Positions 53,584-63,427 of a stretch of 64,000 nucleotides of DNA are shown piece by piece. The first letter of the stretch is position 1, and every line of letters begins with the position of its first letter. Made by a program: the position numbers and the translations under genes. Location of the stretch: positions 60,056 to 124,055 of the forward strand of contig CAZQTW010000009.1 of the NCBI GenBank assembly GCA_964596165.1, read 5' to 3'. The notes below the pieces were generated by a model. It had not been told where the DNA came from, ran no database searches, and was given only the letters and a program-made list of their open reading frames with translations. The stretch comes from CAYUQT01 sp964596165. GTDB taxonomy: Bacteria > Planctomycetota > Phycisphaerae > UBA1845 > JAFGLZ01.

Positions 53584-54651
53584 ATGTCGGTTGGTTCGAA
53601 GAGGGTGCTCCGCGCATGGATTCTCTGCGCGGCTTCCGTCCTTTTTGTCGCACAGGCTCGCGCCACCGTACTGGGAAGGCAGGACGTCACGTGCCCGGTC
53701 TGTTCGCTGAAGTTTCAGGCGGTGGTTCCCGCCAGCATCGATACGACCGCCGGCGTGGATCGGGACTTCTTCGCCAGATCGGCCGGTCCTCAAGCCGTGT
53801 TCTATCTCGTGAGCACGTGCCCCCGATGCTACTACAGCGGGACGGTCGACGACTTCGCCGAGAAGACCGAACTGCCCCCCGGCTTCCGCGATAAGGTCCT
53901 CAAAGCGCCTAAGCTGAATCCCGGCATGACCATCACGCCGCAGACGGACCAGCGAGAGATTCCCGCCGCGATCCGCTATGACCTCGCCGTCCAGTGCTAT
54001 CGGTGGCGAGGCATGCGATCCGAGGCGATGGCGTGGCTTTACCTGCGGGCGTCGTGGGTGGCCCGGGACGAAGGGTCCGTCATGCCCCGAACCGACCGTC
54101 TCCAACGGGTCATGGGATTCATCGAGCGGTGGCTGCCTCCGGATGCGCCGGGGGTCAACCAGGCCGATCGGGAGCTGGAACTGATCACGCATGTTGCCGC
54201 CAACCTGGCCGAAGGGCGTTTCAGCAGGTATCAAGCACCCTATGTGCGATTTGTTCTGGCCATCTTGTGCCGTCAGCATGGCGAGAACGATGTGTTCGAC
54301 GCGTTGTTCCCCGAATCGAGGTCCTGCACGGATCTGCCTGAGATACTTCAACGGAAGGTTGTGGAGGTGCGGGCTTCCATCGCAACGGAACGGGCAAGGC
54401 AACGTCTGGCGCTGGAGTCTTTCCTGAAAGCGCTGGACGTCAAGGAGATTGCGCCGGCCAACAGGCCGGCGGCACTCTACCTCGTCGGCGAACTCTATCG
54501 TCGACTGGGCCAAGCAAACCGCGCCGTCCTGTACTACGACCGCGCTCTGGCCGAACCGGGCCTCGACCCCCACCTGGCCGACTGGGCCAGACAACAGCGC
54601 GCCATCGCTCAACAACCCGCACTCGCCACCCAGTCGCCCGGCGGCACATAG
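53584..54651 (+). CDS. DUF2225 family protein
   Basis: 355 residues; ATG 53584 follows a GGGGGGC tract. It has a signal-like hydrophobic start (AWILCAASVLFVAQARA). The DUF2225 N-terminal treble-cleft motif follows: VTCPVCSLKFQAVVP then VSTCPRCYYSGTVDDF, likely one zinc site. The rest is helical with TPR-like repeats, including RPAALYLVGELYRRLGQANRA. The secreted form is unusual, since most DUF2225 proteins are cytoplasmic. Function unknown. Confidence 0.72.
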   Translation: MSVGSKRVLRAWILCAASVLFVAQARATVLGRQDVTCPVCSLKFQAVVPASIDTTAGVDRDFFARSAGPQAVFYLVSTCPRCYYSGTVDDFAEKTELPPGFRDKVLKAPKLNPGMTITPQTDQREIPAAIRYDLAVQCYRWRGMRSEAMAWLYLRASWVARDEGSVMPRTDRLQRVMGFIERWLPPDAPGVNQADRELELITHVAANLAEGRFSRYQAPYVRFVLAILCRQHGENDVFDALFPESRSCTDLPEILQRKVVEVRASIATERARQRLALESFLKALDVKEIAPANRPAALYLVGELYRRLGQANRAVLYYDRALAEPGLDPHLADWARQQRAIAQQPALATQSPGGT

Positions 54652-54730
54652 AACCCCCTGCGGGAACGCACGATCGATCTGAGCGTACCGCCTTTGCCCG
54701 CCGGGGCAGTCGTCACACCGCTCGGTTCCG

Positions 54731-56746
54731 CTACTCCCTCCCAAACCGCGAATACGCGAACGTGCTCAGGTTACAAGTCGGGCAGCGACGGAGTTGAGCC
54801 TTGCGCGCCAGGTATGTCATGACGCACTCGACGAACGTGGCGTGGCTCCACGTCAGGGGGGACACGCTGACGGGCTCGCCGGTTTCCGGATGAAGCTGTT
54901 CGGCCAGGACGCCCGACGGGAGGGCATGTTCGACCGTCCACAACAAGATCGGCAACACCTTGCAGGCAAGTTCCTCCTCGCTGCGGCAGAGGTGGATCCG
55001 ATGCAGCGCCTCCCACAGCGTGCAGATGAACCACGGATTGCCGGGAACTCGGGCGAAGTTGTGCGAGACCTTGAAGTATCCGTCCTGCTCGTAACGAGCC
55101 ATTCCGCCCACGGCGGTCTTGACCGTCAGCACCTCGCGAAGCTGATCGGCCGTTTCCAGGACGCGAGGATCGTCCTGGGCATATGCGCCGAATGCCCACA
55201 GGCCCATGATGGAAGCGTCCATAATCGGATCCGGCTGAAGCGCGGACCCTCGACAGATGAGCGATCGCAGAAACCGTTTGCGATCGGGGCAATAGAGATG
55301 GTCGTCGATCCCCTTGCGCAACTCGGCGAGCGCGGCGGCATAGGCATCGGATTTCTCCTGCTGACCGAACAAACGCGCGAAGTCGGCGGCTGCCTTGATG
55401 CCGCCGAAGACCGCCCCGCATGTGAAGGCGTGGACGCCGCACCGTTCCTCCCACAGATCCCACGAGGGTAAAGGCAGGCCCGTCTTGCGATCGCGGTACC
55501 GCTCCAGAAAGTCGCCGATACGGAGGATCAACGGCTCATACAGTCCGCGGACGAATTCGATGTCGCGAAATCGTCGGTAATGGTGCCATAACGACTTCAG
55601 GACCAGCGCGGATTCGTCCTCCTGAATCGGCAGCGCGCCGGCCGGGCCGATCCAGGGGTGCCAGGAGCTGGCCACCGTGCCGTCCGGATTGTACTTGTGC
55701 AGCAGGTAACCTTCGGGTCGAACCACCTCCGCGCAGAACCGAAAGAACCGTTGCGACAACTCGCCCTGGCCGGCAAGATCGAGGGCGCGGCACACCAACG
55801 CCCCGTCCCGCGGCCAGCAGTAGCTGTAGGTGTCTCGCGAGAAGTGCAGATAGTCCGTGTCGTTGGCGGCCAGGATGGGTCCGTGATCGTCGATCTGCGT
55901 CCGAAGGATCAGCAGGCTGGTCTTGAAGAGTCGTGCAACGGCCGGCGGCAATTCGTCGAGCCGCCATTCCTCTTTGTTCACCCAGCTTCGCCAGTAGTCG
56001 CGCGTCCGTCGGATGAACTCGGCCGGCTGTTTCGCCAAGACGAGGCGATCCAGCTTCAGCACCTCGTCGTAGCTGGTGCCGGCGAGGATCCAATAGTGTA
56101 CGTCGACCTTCCCGTTCGGCGGCAGGTTGACCTCGATCTCGATGATGGAATCGACGCTTCCCTGGGCGATCGGATTGCGACCCAGTTGCCCGTCCTCGGC
56201 GTCACGAAAGGTTCCCTCAAAGCCCGGACGGTTCTTGATGCCCGTGGCGAACGAGTTGATGCCGCACGCGTCGGGTCCGCAGCAGTTGGCCAGGAAGTAC
56301 CGGGAGGCCTTGTAGTGAATCAGCGAACGGGTCGACGGATCGAAGTAGGCCGTATCGCCTACGTCGTTGCCCAGGATGTTGAAGTCATGATGGAAGTAGA
56401 TTCGTGCCGGCCGTGCCTCCGGGCGCAAATTACGAACCTCGATGTGGCGGAGATAGACGTTGAGCTGGAAGTCCACGGCGTCGGCGCAGATCATCTCCAG
56501 TCCGAGCCGGCCGTTCTTCAGGACGACCCGGGTGACGAGCGTATCCTCATCGTAGCCCATCGAGCGGGCCCAGTCTTCTTGGTGGACCCAGCTCAACGTC
56601 CCGTCCACCCAAACGCCGAAGTGAAACGGCCGGAAGCCCGCGTGGTTTTCCTGGCCGATGTGCGGAAAGTAGAAATCGCGAACGCGGTACAGTCGGTCGA
56701 AGGTGACCAGCAGACTGCCGTTACCGACGGGAATGTCGCGTGGCAT
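54731..56746 (-). CDS. GH15 glucoamylase/glucodextranase-like enzyme
   Basis: 671 residues. It begins MPRDIPVGNGSLLVTFDRLYRVRD-like, the usual start of this GH15 group; ATG 56746 is chosen, with the frame open to 56809. An N-terminal beta-sandwich domain precedes an (alpha/alpha)6 barrel with SRDTYSYCWPRDGALVCRAL, YNPDGTVASSWHPW, QEDESALVL, and the general-acid region LWEERCGVHAFTCG. It hydrolyses terminal glucosyl residues in alpha-glucans. No signal peptide, so it is probably cytoplasmic. Confidence 0.87.
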   Translation of the reverse strand: MPRDIPVGNGSLLVTFDRLYRVRDFYFPHIGQENHAGFRPFHFGVWVDGTLSWVHQEDWARSMGYDEDTLVTRVVLKNGRLGLEMICADAVDFQLNVYLRHIEVRNLRPEARPARIYFHHDFNILGNDVGDTAYFDPSTRSLIHYKASRYFLANCCGPDACGINSFATGIKNRPGFEGTFRDAEDGQLGRNPIAQGSVDSIIEIEVNLPPNGKVDVHYWILAGTSYDEVLKLDRLVLAKQPAEFIRRTRDYWRSWVNKEEWRLDELPPAVARLFKTSLLILRTQIDDHGPILAANDTDYLHFSRDTYSYCWPRDGALVCRALDLAGQGELSQRFFRFCAEVVRPEGYLLHKYNPDGTVASSWHPWIGPAGALPIQEDESALVLKSLWHHYRRFRDIEFVRGLYEPLILRIGDFLERYRDRKTGLPLPSWDLWEERCGVHAFTCGAVFGGIKAAADFARLFGQQEKSDAYAAALAELRKGIDDHLYCPDRKRFLRSLICRGSALQPDPIMDASIMGLWAFGAYAQDDPRVLETADQLREVLTVKTAVGGMARYEQDGYFKVSHNFARVPGNPWFICTLWEALHRIHLCRSEEELACKVLPILLWTVEHALPSGVLAEQLHPETGEPVSVSPLTWSHATFVECVMTYLARKAQLRRCPTCNLSTFAYSRFGRE

Positions 56747-56892
56747 GATGTGGAACCTGTCGACGGCGATGTCCGGGTATTCCGAATATCGCACTTTGAC
56801 CGCGAACAATCAACACGCGGCCTCTCAATTTCCGAGCCTGGTCCGGATTTCCGAACACAGGCCCCGAGATCGAACGCGACACCTCTCCGCCG

Positions 56893-58152
56893 TCACTGCA
56901 ACCTGTAGACGCAACCCGAGACGATCTTACACGACGAAGCAGGCCCCAGAGGCGTCTGGCCGTCTTCCGAAAAGATCTCGACATGTCCGGCAAGTTCCTT
57001 CTCGCCGCCGAGCGGAATGAGTTGGCGATCCGGTCCCAACGATCGGGAAGGCTCAAGACGCTTGCCCTGATCCGTGATGAAGACGACCTTCTTCTGGAGC
57101 CAGCGGGCGAAGAGGCGATTGCGGTCCAGGGTGGGCGCCGCGCCGGCGCCGTAGAGGAACCCCAATACCCGCCGGCCTCCTACAACCCACCCGACCGCAA
57201 CAATGTATCGGTCTCGGTCATCCAGACGGCCGGCCAACTCACGTTCCGGCTCAAAATGCATCCCGTCGTTCGAGAGGCTGTACCACAGGCGATCGGTATT
57301 CATATGAAGGGCCATGAGGTATTGCGGTCTGCCGTCGACCGTGAGTTTCTTAACGTCATTGACGCCGTGTCCGCTCTTCAGGCAGACGCCGTCGAGCCGG
57401 AACCGCTTGCCGTCCTTGCCCGAGGCGCGATAGACCTGTCCCGGGTCGCGCCAGTTGCAGAAGAAGAGTCGATACAGGCCGTCGTCGTGCAGGACCACGT
57501 TCACCCCGTTGATGTCGGCGTCTTCGTATTTCGGGTAGTCGGCCATCTCGACGATGTCGCTCATCTTGGCGGCGTAGGGCGCGGGCGAACCATTCCAGAC
57601 GTTCCCATCGGGGCTGTGGAAGGCGGACGGCTTGTTGCGGTCCCGCGCGTCGGGATAGGCCGTGCAGATCAGGTGATAGGAACCGTCCTCAAACCGCAAG
57701 GCGCTGACGTTGCAGACGTGGACGAACGCCCCATGTTCGATGACGGTGCTTCGCTCACCGAAGTCGAGGAAGTCTCTCGTCCGGAGACTGTAAATCCGGT
57801 CGTTGCCCGTCGGCACGCCGTCCCACGCACCATAGAACACCCGCCAACCGCCGGGCTCCTCGACGATCGAGGGGGCATAGATGTTCCTAAAAACGCCCGA
57901 GACTCGCGGGGCGATCAAGGGCGTCCGCACATCGGGCACCCAATGAAGCGATCCCGCCCGCCAGATATTGGGGTCGAACTCGCCGGCGCCGACGCCGTGG
58001 ATCTCGATGAAGCCCATCTCCGCCTGGCCCGACATCGGGCGGAGAATGGGGCCTTTCGCGGCCGAGGCCGTCGGTTCCGCCGATGCCGACAGGCACGCAA
58101 CCAGCACCGCCGGAACGCACCGCCTCAGCCGATGGGAACGGCTCGCATGCAT
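56893..58152 (-). CDS. secreted GH43/GH32-like five-bladed propeller
   Basis: 419 residues with a signal peptide (RRCVPAVLVACLSASAEPTASA). Propeller segments have early acidic residues (EFDPNIWRAGSLHW), IYAPSIVEEPGGWRVFYGAWDG, DADINGVNVVLHDDGLYRLFFCNW and WYSLSNDGMHFEPE. The pattern resembles glycosidases of clan J/F that act on fructose- or arabinose-type sugars. The catalytic triad cannot be assigned with confidence. Confidence 0.6.
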   Translation of the reverse strand: MHASRSHRLRRCVPAVLVACLSASAEPTASAAKGPILRPMSGQAEMGFIEIHGVGAGEFDPNIWRAGSLHWVPDVRTPLIAPRVSGVFRNIYAPSIVEEPGGWRVFYGAWDGVPTGNDRIYSLRTRDFLDFGERSTVIEHGAFVHVCNVSALRFEDGSYHLICTAYPDARDRNKPSAFHSPDGNVWNGSPAPYAAKMSDIVEMADYPKYEDADINGVNVVLHDDGLYRLFFCNWRDPGQVYRASGKDGKRFRLDGVCLKSGHGVNDVKKLTVDGRPQYLMALHMNTDRLWYSLSNDGMHFEPERELAGRLDDRDRYIVAVGWVVGGRRVLGFLYGAGAAPTLDRNRLFARWLQKKVVFITDQGKRLEPSRSLGPDRQLIPLGGEKELAGHVEIFSEDGQTPLGPASSCKIVSGCVYRLQ

Positions 58153-58191
58153 GACACGTGGCTCCGTCCGGCCGACGGCCTTCCGGCCGGT

Positions 58192-59448
58192 TCATGTTCG
58201 TCCGATGAACCGCGTTGCGCCCCCGCCCATGAGATCGCCGACTTCATGGCGGACTTGATCGGCCGTCAGGGTCCAGCCGGCCTCGGCTAGCGCCGTGTAC
58301 TTGTCCGTCAGGACGTTCGTCAGCATGGTCCTGGCGTCGTGCCACTTGTAGATCAACTGTTCAAGCACGCGGGCGTCGGAATGCTGCGGCGTGAAGCTGT
58401 GCCCCAGCAGTTCCAGCCGCATCCGCGTGATCTCGTCCGTCAGACTCGACACGTTCACGAACCACCAGCAACCGAAGACATGCAGGTTGTGGAATTTGCG
58501 GGCCACCACGCACATCTCGTGCTGATCCTCGCGAGAAAGGACGGTCAACAGGAAACGATTTTCGGGATAGGCCGCACACAGATTCGCCGCGGCCGTCAGG
58601 TCCCCGCGGGCGACGGCGTCGCCCGCGAGCCGAAGTTTCGGATTGACCTGTCTCCGCACGCCAATCATCATCGCGAACGGTAGTCCGTGCTCCGTGGCCG
58701 TCGGGATGACCGCGTTTTCGATCAGCTGTGCCGCGGGCGATGCATCGGGATAGTGAAAGCTCGAACCCAACGACGCGGCCATGTAGACGGGGCGCATGCG
58801 CTTGATCCAATCATCAAGAAAACGCCGGACCTCCTGGAACGTCCGGCCCGACAGATCGGGCTCGACCGCGTAACCCATGCCGCGGACGACGGGCGCGACG
58901 CGGTCCCATTCGACCAGCAGGGCGTCGATCCGCAAGGCGGCCTGGAACCGCTCGTCGAACGTCCGACCCGACATCCACAACGACCGCTCCGTGTCGTCGA
59001 ACGGATCATTGGTCATCACGATCCGCCGGACGCGCGTGACCTCGCAGACGCGGTCCAGATGGGCGTCGATCGTTGTTCCTGTGAAGTACCGTCGATGCGT
59101 GTTAAGGTCGCGTTCGGCCGGGTCCAACCCCAGATGCTTCAAGCACGTGATGACGCCGCGACACGCCTCGCTGATCGGCGAGCGTCGCACGAACAGATGC
59201 TCCCAGATCATGTCGGCCTGTTGGGCTTTCGGCAGGGACCAGAAGCGGTCGTAGTCGATCCGGTCGCCGGCGACCCGGAAGAACTCGGCCACGATATAGT
59301 GAAAGGTCAGCAGTTCATCGATTCCCCAGAGCAGCAGTCCGCCGAATTGGGGCGCGTACAGATGCGTGTGGATATCGGTGATGTCGGCGTCGGCCAGCGC
59401 CTGGCGGACGGTGGCTTCGATACGGGAACGGCTTGAAAGGTCGCTCAT
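58192..59448 (-). CDS. uronate isomerase-like amidohydrolase
   Basis: 418 residues; ATG 59448 follows GGGAG. ITDIHTHLYAP (H27-x-H29) is the metal-binding start of the amidohydrolase superfamily. Also visible are LLTFHYIVAEFF, TNDPFDD, LSREDQHE and HVFGCWWFVN as in glucuronate isomerase relatives. It is shorter than UxaC (about 470), so it may be a divergent uronate isomerase with another sugar acid as substrate. It is adjacent to sugar-active genes on the same strand. Confidence 0.7.
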   Translation of the reverse strand: MSDLSSRSRIEATVRQALADADITDIHTHLYAPQFGGLLLWGIDELLTFHYIVAEFFRVAGDRIDYDRFWSLPKAQQADMIWEHLFVRRSPISEACRGVITCLKHLGLDPAERDLNTHRRYFTGTTIDAHLDRVCEVTRVRRIVMTNDPFDDTERSLWMSGRTFDERFQAALRIDALLVEWDRVAPVVRGMGYAVEPDLSGRTFQEVRRFLDDWIKRMRPVYMAASLGSSFHYPDASPAAQLIENAVIPTATEHGLPFAMMIGVRRQVNPKLRLAGDAVARGDLTAAANLCAAYPENRFLLTVLSREDQHEMCVVARKFHNLHVFGCWWFVNVSSLTDEITRMRLELLGHSFTPQHSDARVLEQLIYKWHDARTMLTNVLTDKYTALAEAGWTLTADQVRHEVGDLMGGGATRFIGRT

Positions 59449-59909
59449 GGCATCTCCCTTGCGTTCGTGACGGTTCACGAACCGGTTACTATGCGGCAGA
59501 ACCGAACCGCATGTAAAGTCCTTTTCCATGGGCGCTATGAAACGGCGGTGGCTGTGGGGGAACACGCGTCGGCAATCTCTCGCCGCTCGGTCGGCGATTG
59601 AAAGCCACTGACGACGGTCCACGTCGTTTCGCGGAGTGCTCGAATCGCGTCAAGCGTGTGGATGATGATTGAACCTGCACAGGCGCGGGAGCAGAGTAGT
59701 ACAAGCTTGCGGGTCTGGAGCAAGGGCCGCGTTGCCGAGAGTCGTCAAGTTCTCCGTTGCATGGTCATTCACCTTCGCCCCTGATCAATCGCACCCTTGT
59801 GAAAATCGGACCGCCGGCACCGGCAGCCAGAACTGCCCCCGCGCTGCCGCGTTCCACAGGCGCGACGGCCGCGGCATGTCGCCGCCACGTACGCCGCATG
59901 GCTTCAAGC
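59449..59909. other. intergenic, no gene seen
   Basis: About 460 bases with no family-like coding frame, between the uronate-isomerase gene start and the terminator of the PIN/ImmA pair. It would hold the promoter of the leftward sugar genes, but no clear hexamers were identified. Confidence 0.35.
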
Positions 59910-59936
59910 AAAAAGGCACCTCGACGCTGCGGTGCC
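59910..59936 (-). terminator. intrinsic terminator after DUF4411 gene
   Basis: Read on the minus strand, GGCACC and GGTGCC (59931-59936 and 59915-59920) pair around a 10-base loop. TTTTT follows (59910-59914), a clean Rho-independent terminator just past the PIN gene stop. Confidence 0.75.
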
Positions 59937-59941
59937 GTCTC

Positions 59942-60430
59942 TCACTTAAGAACGAAACGCGCCCGCTCGCGCCGCAGCATATCGAACGGCGTCATGTGCT
60001 TAACCCCCATCGCGATGCAAACGTTGGGAATCTTGACCCGATGCACCGAGTCCTCCGGCTTCTCGTGAGTCACGACGACATGCTGGCCCGCCAGCGCCTG
60101 GGCAACGAGGTAGTAATCCGCGATCTGAAGGAACGTGTTCTTGGCCGCCGGACTGTACTTCTCGTGCGCCTCGACCCAAGCGGCGACCCTCCCCAGCGCG
60201 GGAACGGATTGGGAATCCGGCTTGAGGAAGAATCCGTCGGCTCGCTGCGATGCCCAGTCAGCCAGTTCATCATCGCCGGCCATGATCTCGTCGCCAACCT
60301 TTTCGATGCTGAACACCTTGCCGGCCTGGTTTTCGCGGACGAGCCAGTCCCAAAATGCCGGGCAGAAGTCCATGCCGTAGTGGAGGTTCTTGGCGGCCAT
60401 GAACACGTTGGCGTCGAGCAGATAGGCCAT
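59942..60430 (-). CDS. DUF4411 PIN-like toxin
   Basis: 162 residues of the DUF4411 family. AYLLDANVFMAAKNLHYGMDFCPAFWDWL opens with the first PIN aspartate (D6). The acidic set continues through GDDELADWA, IADYYLVAQAL and VVTHEKPED. It overlaps the upstream ImmA-like gene by one base, and such pairs are common accessory modules. Predicted RNase toxin, with the partner gene as antitoxin or regulator. Confidence 0.82.
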   Translation of the reverse strand: MAYLLDANVFMAAKNLHYGMDFCPAFWDWLVRENQAGKVFSIEKVGDEIMAGDDELADWASQRADGFFLKPDSQSVPALGRVAAWVEAHEKYSPAAKNTFLQIADYYLVAQALAGQHVVVTHEKPEDSVHRVKIPNVCIAMGVKHMTPFDMLRRERARFVLK

Positions 60431-61575
60431 CAGATGCCCACCCCCAGCGTCTCGGCCAGTTCACGAAAGGTGGACATCTTTTTGAAGCCCAGCAAATGGA
60501 ACGCCTCGGTGAACGACGAGCGGCCCTCCCAGGTGCTGACGACGACGGCACGGGCAAAGCGCCTACTGACCCGCGCGGCGGTGGTGAGGTAGAAGCTTCC
60601 ACCGGGCGACGGGGGCATCGTGCCGAGCCGTTCCAACTCCGCGTCGTATTCAAGCCGGAAGCGATCCTTCGGCAACGCCCCCGCGTCATGAATCCGGCGG
60701 AGGATCACAAGCGTGCTTACCTTGAATTGGCGGGCCAGGCGGTGCATGGCCTCGCGCAGGGGCTCACCAGCTCGAAGTTCCCGGCGAACGTCGGCCAACG
60801 GGGCCAGCAGCTCGGCGGCCACCTGGTTACACCAGCTTTCGACGGCGTGGGTCGGAGCGGACCGCGGCTCGATGTCGCTCAGCGCGGACTGGCCCACCCA
60901 CAGGTGCGCCAGCTCGTGGGCCAGCGTGAACATCTGCCCGGCCTTGGTGTCCGCTCCGTTGATGAACACCAGCGGTGCCAGGGGATCGGCCAGCGCGAAC
61001 CCGCGGAACTCCGCTGGATCGAGCTTGCGGCGGTTGTTGCTGCCGACCACGCCGTTGACCATCACCAGGACGCCCAGGTTGTCGGCCTGCTCGATGAACC
61101 GGCGCAAGGCCTCGGTCCAGGTTCCCATGTCACGACGTTCGCGCAGATCGAATGCCAGCTCGGCCCGCATCGCCGCAGCGACTTGAACGACATCGTCGCT
61201 CGTCCTGGCCTTTCCGACGAAGGGGAAGGGCTGCTCGCCGCTGACCTGGGCGTAGTGGCGGTACCATTCCTGACGCTGCTGGCAGATGTAGATCGTGTCG
61301 AGCAGGTCGGGGCTGGGGCGCCGGGGCGCTTCCGGCCGGCCCGCCCGAAAATCCGGGATGGGAACGCGTTCGACGGGCGGGGTCGGCAGGAAGAAGGACC
61401 CGAAGGGCGCGTGGGTAGCCCTGGCAAACTCCTCAAGCTGCCTGAGTGTGGGCTGGGCTTCCTTGCGGATCCATTTCGGAAGCCTGGGGAACCGATTGGC
61501 CAGCGCGGTGACATCCAACCCCGCGCGCCGGCAGGCCCATTGCAAAAGGCTCGGTTCGACGGCCACCCTGGTCAT
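60430..61575 (-). CDS. ImmA/IrrE-family metallopeptidase, DUF4411 partner
   Basis: 381 residues. The N-terminal part (LQWACRRAGLDVTALANRF, TLRQLEEFARATHAPFGSFF) looks like a helix-turn-helix module. The central domain has the zinc metallopeptidase motif FTLAHELAHLWVG (HExxH) and an SWCNQVAAELLAP segment (third ligand region). This is the HTH-ImmA/IrrE form that accompanies DUF4411 toxins. It likely controls the toxin by DNA binding and/or proteolysis. Confidence 0.85.
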   Translation of the reverse strand: MTRVAVEPSLLQWACRRAGLDVTALANRFPRLPKWIRKEAQPTLRQLEEFARATHAPFGSFFLPTPPVERVPIPDFRAGRPEAPRRPSPDLLDTIYICQQRQEWYRHYAQVSGEQPFPFVGKARTSDDVVQVAAAMRAELAFDLRERRDMGTWTEALRRFIEQADNLGVLVMVNGVVGSNNRRKLDPAEFRGFALADPLAPLVFINGADTKAGQMFTLAHELAHLWVGQSALSDIEPRSAPTHAVESWCNQVAAELLAPLADVRRELRAGEPLREAMHRLARQFKVSTLVILRRIHDAGALPKDRFRLEYDAELERLGTMPPSPGGSFYLTTAARVSRRFARAVVVSTWEGRSSFTEAFHLLGFKKMSTFRELAETLGVGI

Positions 61576-61761
61576 AACCCGTAGTCTACTCCCGCCCCCT
61601 ACGCCTGGCTACCGTCGTCGCCGTCGTCGCTCCCGCCCATGCGGTACCTCATGTCGTCCTGTATGATGGAGTCCGACTTCTCGTCCGTAGCCGCCTTACA
61701 TCATGCCGGCACATATCCGGTTCATGTCGCTCATTCGGGACGTTCAGTCATTTCGTAAGGG

Positions 61762-62511
61762 CTAGACGACGGGCAACGCCAGAGTTCCGCGGGCTGCGCC
61801 GTGGAGGCGGGGCATCTCGTCGTAGGTCCGCCCGTTCAGCAGCCGGCCGGCCAGGTCCTTACGAACCCCGCCCCACTGCTTGAAAAAGAAGGGAACACCC
61901 GCCTCGCGGCATTGCCGTCGTATCGACTCGACCCAGGTCCTTTGCATGGGCCTCGCCCCAGGACCCGACTCGCCTCCGACAATGACCCAGGAAACGCCCG
62001 TCAACGGCAGGCTGTGAAGCGGACCGATCAAGGGCTCACAAGACAGGAATCGGACCTCAGCCGGAATGGTGAGCAGGTCGGCGATGCGGTAGACGGCTCG
62101 CTGGTCCTCCACGCTCACGCCGACCCAGACATGGCGTGGCCAGGGAAGCTCGGGCGCAAGTTCCCTCAGTCGCTCGCTCCGTTTCGTGAGTAGCTGGAAC
62201 GTGTGTTGCGGGCATGCGGCCATGGTGTTGAATACGCGCCGGATGAAATCGGCCGGAACCTTCTCGTGAAACAGATCGCTCATCGAGTTGACGAAGACCC
62301 GCCGAGGTGTTCTCCATCGGGTGGGCGCGGTGATCAGGTCTTCGTGCAGGGTGACGGAGAACCCACCGCGATAACGGACGTTGTCCATCCGCTGCAACCG
62401 GTTCGCCATTCGCTCGGCGTAGCAATGCCTGCACCCCGCGCTCACCTTCGTGCACCCGGTGACCGGATTCCAGGTCATCTCCGTCCATTCGATCTTCGAT
62501 CTTGCCGCCAT
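61762..62511 (-). CDS. DUF5131 (Gp37/Gp68) three-Cys-motif protein
   Basis: 249 residues. The family start EWTEMTWNPVTGCTKVSAGCRHCYAERMA carries C20, C27 and C30 spaced as in the three-Cys motif. It is followed by RRVFVNSMSDLFHE, FQLLTKRSERL, VWVGVSVEDQ, FLSCEPLIG, WVIVGGESGPGARPM and FFFKQWGG. The fold is thought to be radical-SAM-like. It occurs in phages and accessory islands and is regularly encoded beside TcmP, as here (9 bases from the tcmP frame end). Confidence 0.85.
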   Translation of the reverse strand: MAARSKIEWTEMTWNPVTGCTKVSAGCRHCYAERMANRLQRMDNVRYRGGFSVTLHEDLITAPTRWRTPRRVFVNSMSDLFHEKVPADFIRRVFNTMAACPQHTFQLLTKRSERLRELAPELPWPRHVWVGVSVEDQRAVYRIADLLTIPAEVRFLSCEPLIGPLHSLPLTGVSWVIVGGESGPGARPMQRTWVESIRRQCREAGVPFFFKQWGGVRKDLAGRLLNGRTYDEMPRLHGAARGTLALPVV

Positions 62512-62520
62512 GACCGAAGT

Positions 62521-63411
62521 TTAGCCCTTGAGAATGTCTCCGGCAATCTTCACGGCCGTCGCCGCGCCCTTGGGGTTGCCCGCCGCGAAGCACAGGAGAT
62601 ACAGTGGCGTGTTCGTGGAGTTTCGCAGCGCCAGCGGGTTCTCCGCCACTCTGGCGAAGACGGTCTTGAGACGGGCCACGAAGAACCTCCCGATCCGCTC
62701 GAAATCCGCCTCCTTCTGCTGCGTGACCTCCGCCCCGAAGAGGGTCTGGACCTCCTGCTGGGGCTAGAACTCATCCCGCCACGCGGTCGTTCCGAAGATG
62801 CGGGTCAACGCATCGCCCCGTTCGCGCGGCGGCGGCTCAGATCGCGTGAGGAGGCGGTTGACCGCGACCCCGAGCGGAAAGAGTAACCAGAGGTCCACCG
62901 CCCGCGTATTGGCCAGGGCCTCGATCGTCGACCAGTCAACCTGCATCCCGTATGGATCAAGGAAGACGACTGCGCGATGCTGTCGCCAGCCGGTCTCCTC
63001 GCACCACCTCTGAAGAAAGGCATTGGCCTCGTCGTGAACAATCTCCACACAGTGCGCCTTGTTCGGGAATGCCTTGCGAAGGGTTTCCAGGTCCCGCACC
63101 CGGCCTTTCCGGCGTTCGACAAAGACGTATCGTTGGAAGGGCGGTTCGACTTCCAGGGCGATTTTGGCACTACCCTTCTTGAACGATTCCGCGTCGGGGT
63201 CTACCGCATCATCCAGAAATCGCCCCGCATCGCTCTCCGGCCGAACGTCCGCTCGATAGCCGGTCCCCGCGAATGCATCGAGGTAGATCGGCTTGAGCAG
63301 GCGCGCCTTCGGGTTCGATGCGAAGATCGTCGTATAGGCGCAGAGGTACTTCCGGACCCGCTCCAGTTTCTCCGTCGTCCAATCGCCGCCGAACACGTGC
63401 CTTGCCATCAT
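62521..63411 (-). pseudogene. tcmP: tcmP, three-Cys-motif partner, interrupted by in-frame UAG
   Basis: TcmP-type sequence (FGGDWTTEKLERVRKYLCAY, YLDAFAGTGY, VFVERRKGRVRDLETL, VVFLDPYGMQVDW, LWLLFPLGVAVNRLL) runs to RDEF. A TAG follows at 62764-62766. The same frame then continues for 80 sense codons without another stop (PQQEVQTLFGAEV to IAGDILKG) and ends at 62521, 9 bases before the DUF5131 start. The continuation looks like the normal TcmP C-terminus. TAG is an ordinary stop elsewhere in the window (sialidase-like and xer genes), so this is more likely a nonsense mutation than recoding. A truncated 215-residue protein could still be made. Confidence 0.75.
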
Positions 63412-63427
63412 CGCGTCGCTCGCCCCG

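Noticed and set aside
62764..62766. UAG as pyrrolysine or another recoded amino acid
   Set aside because: TAG ends several ordinary genes in the window (for example at 447, 25035 and 42972), so general recoding is not supported.
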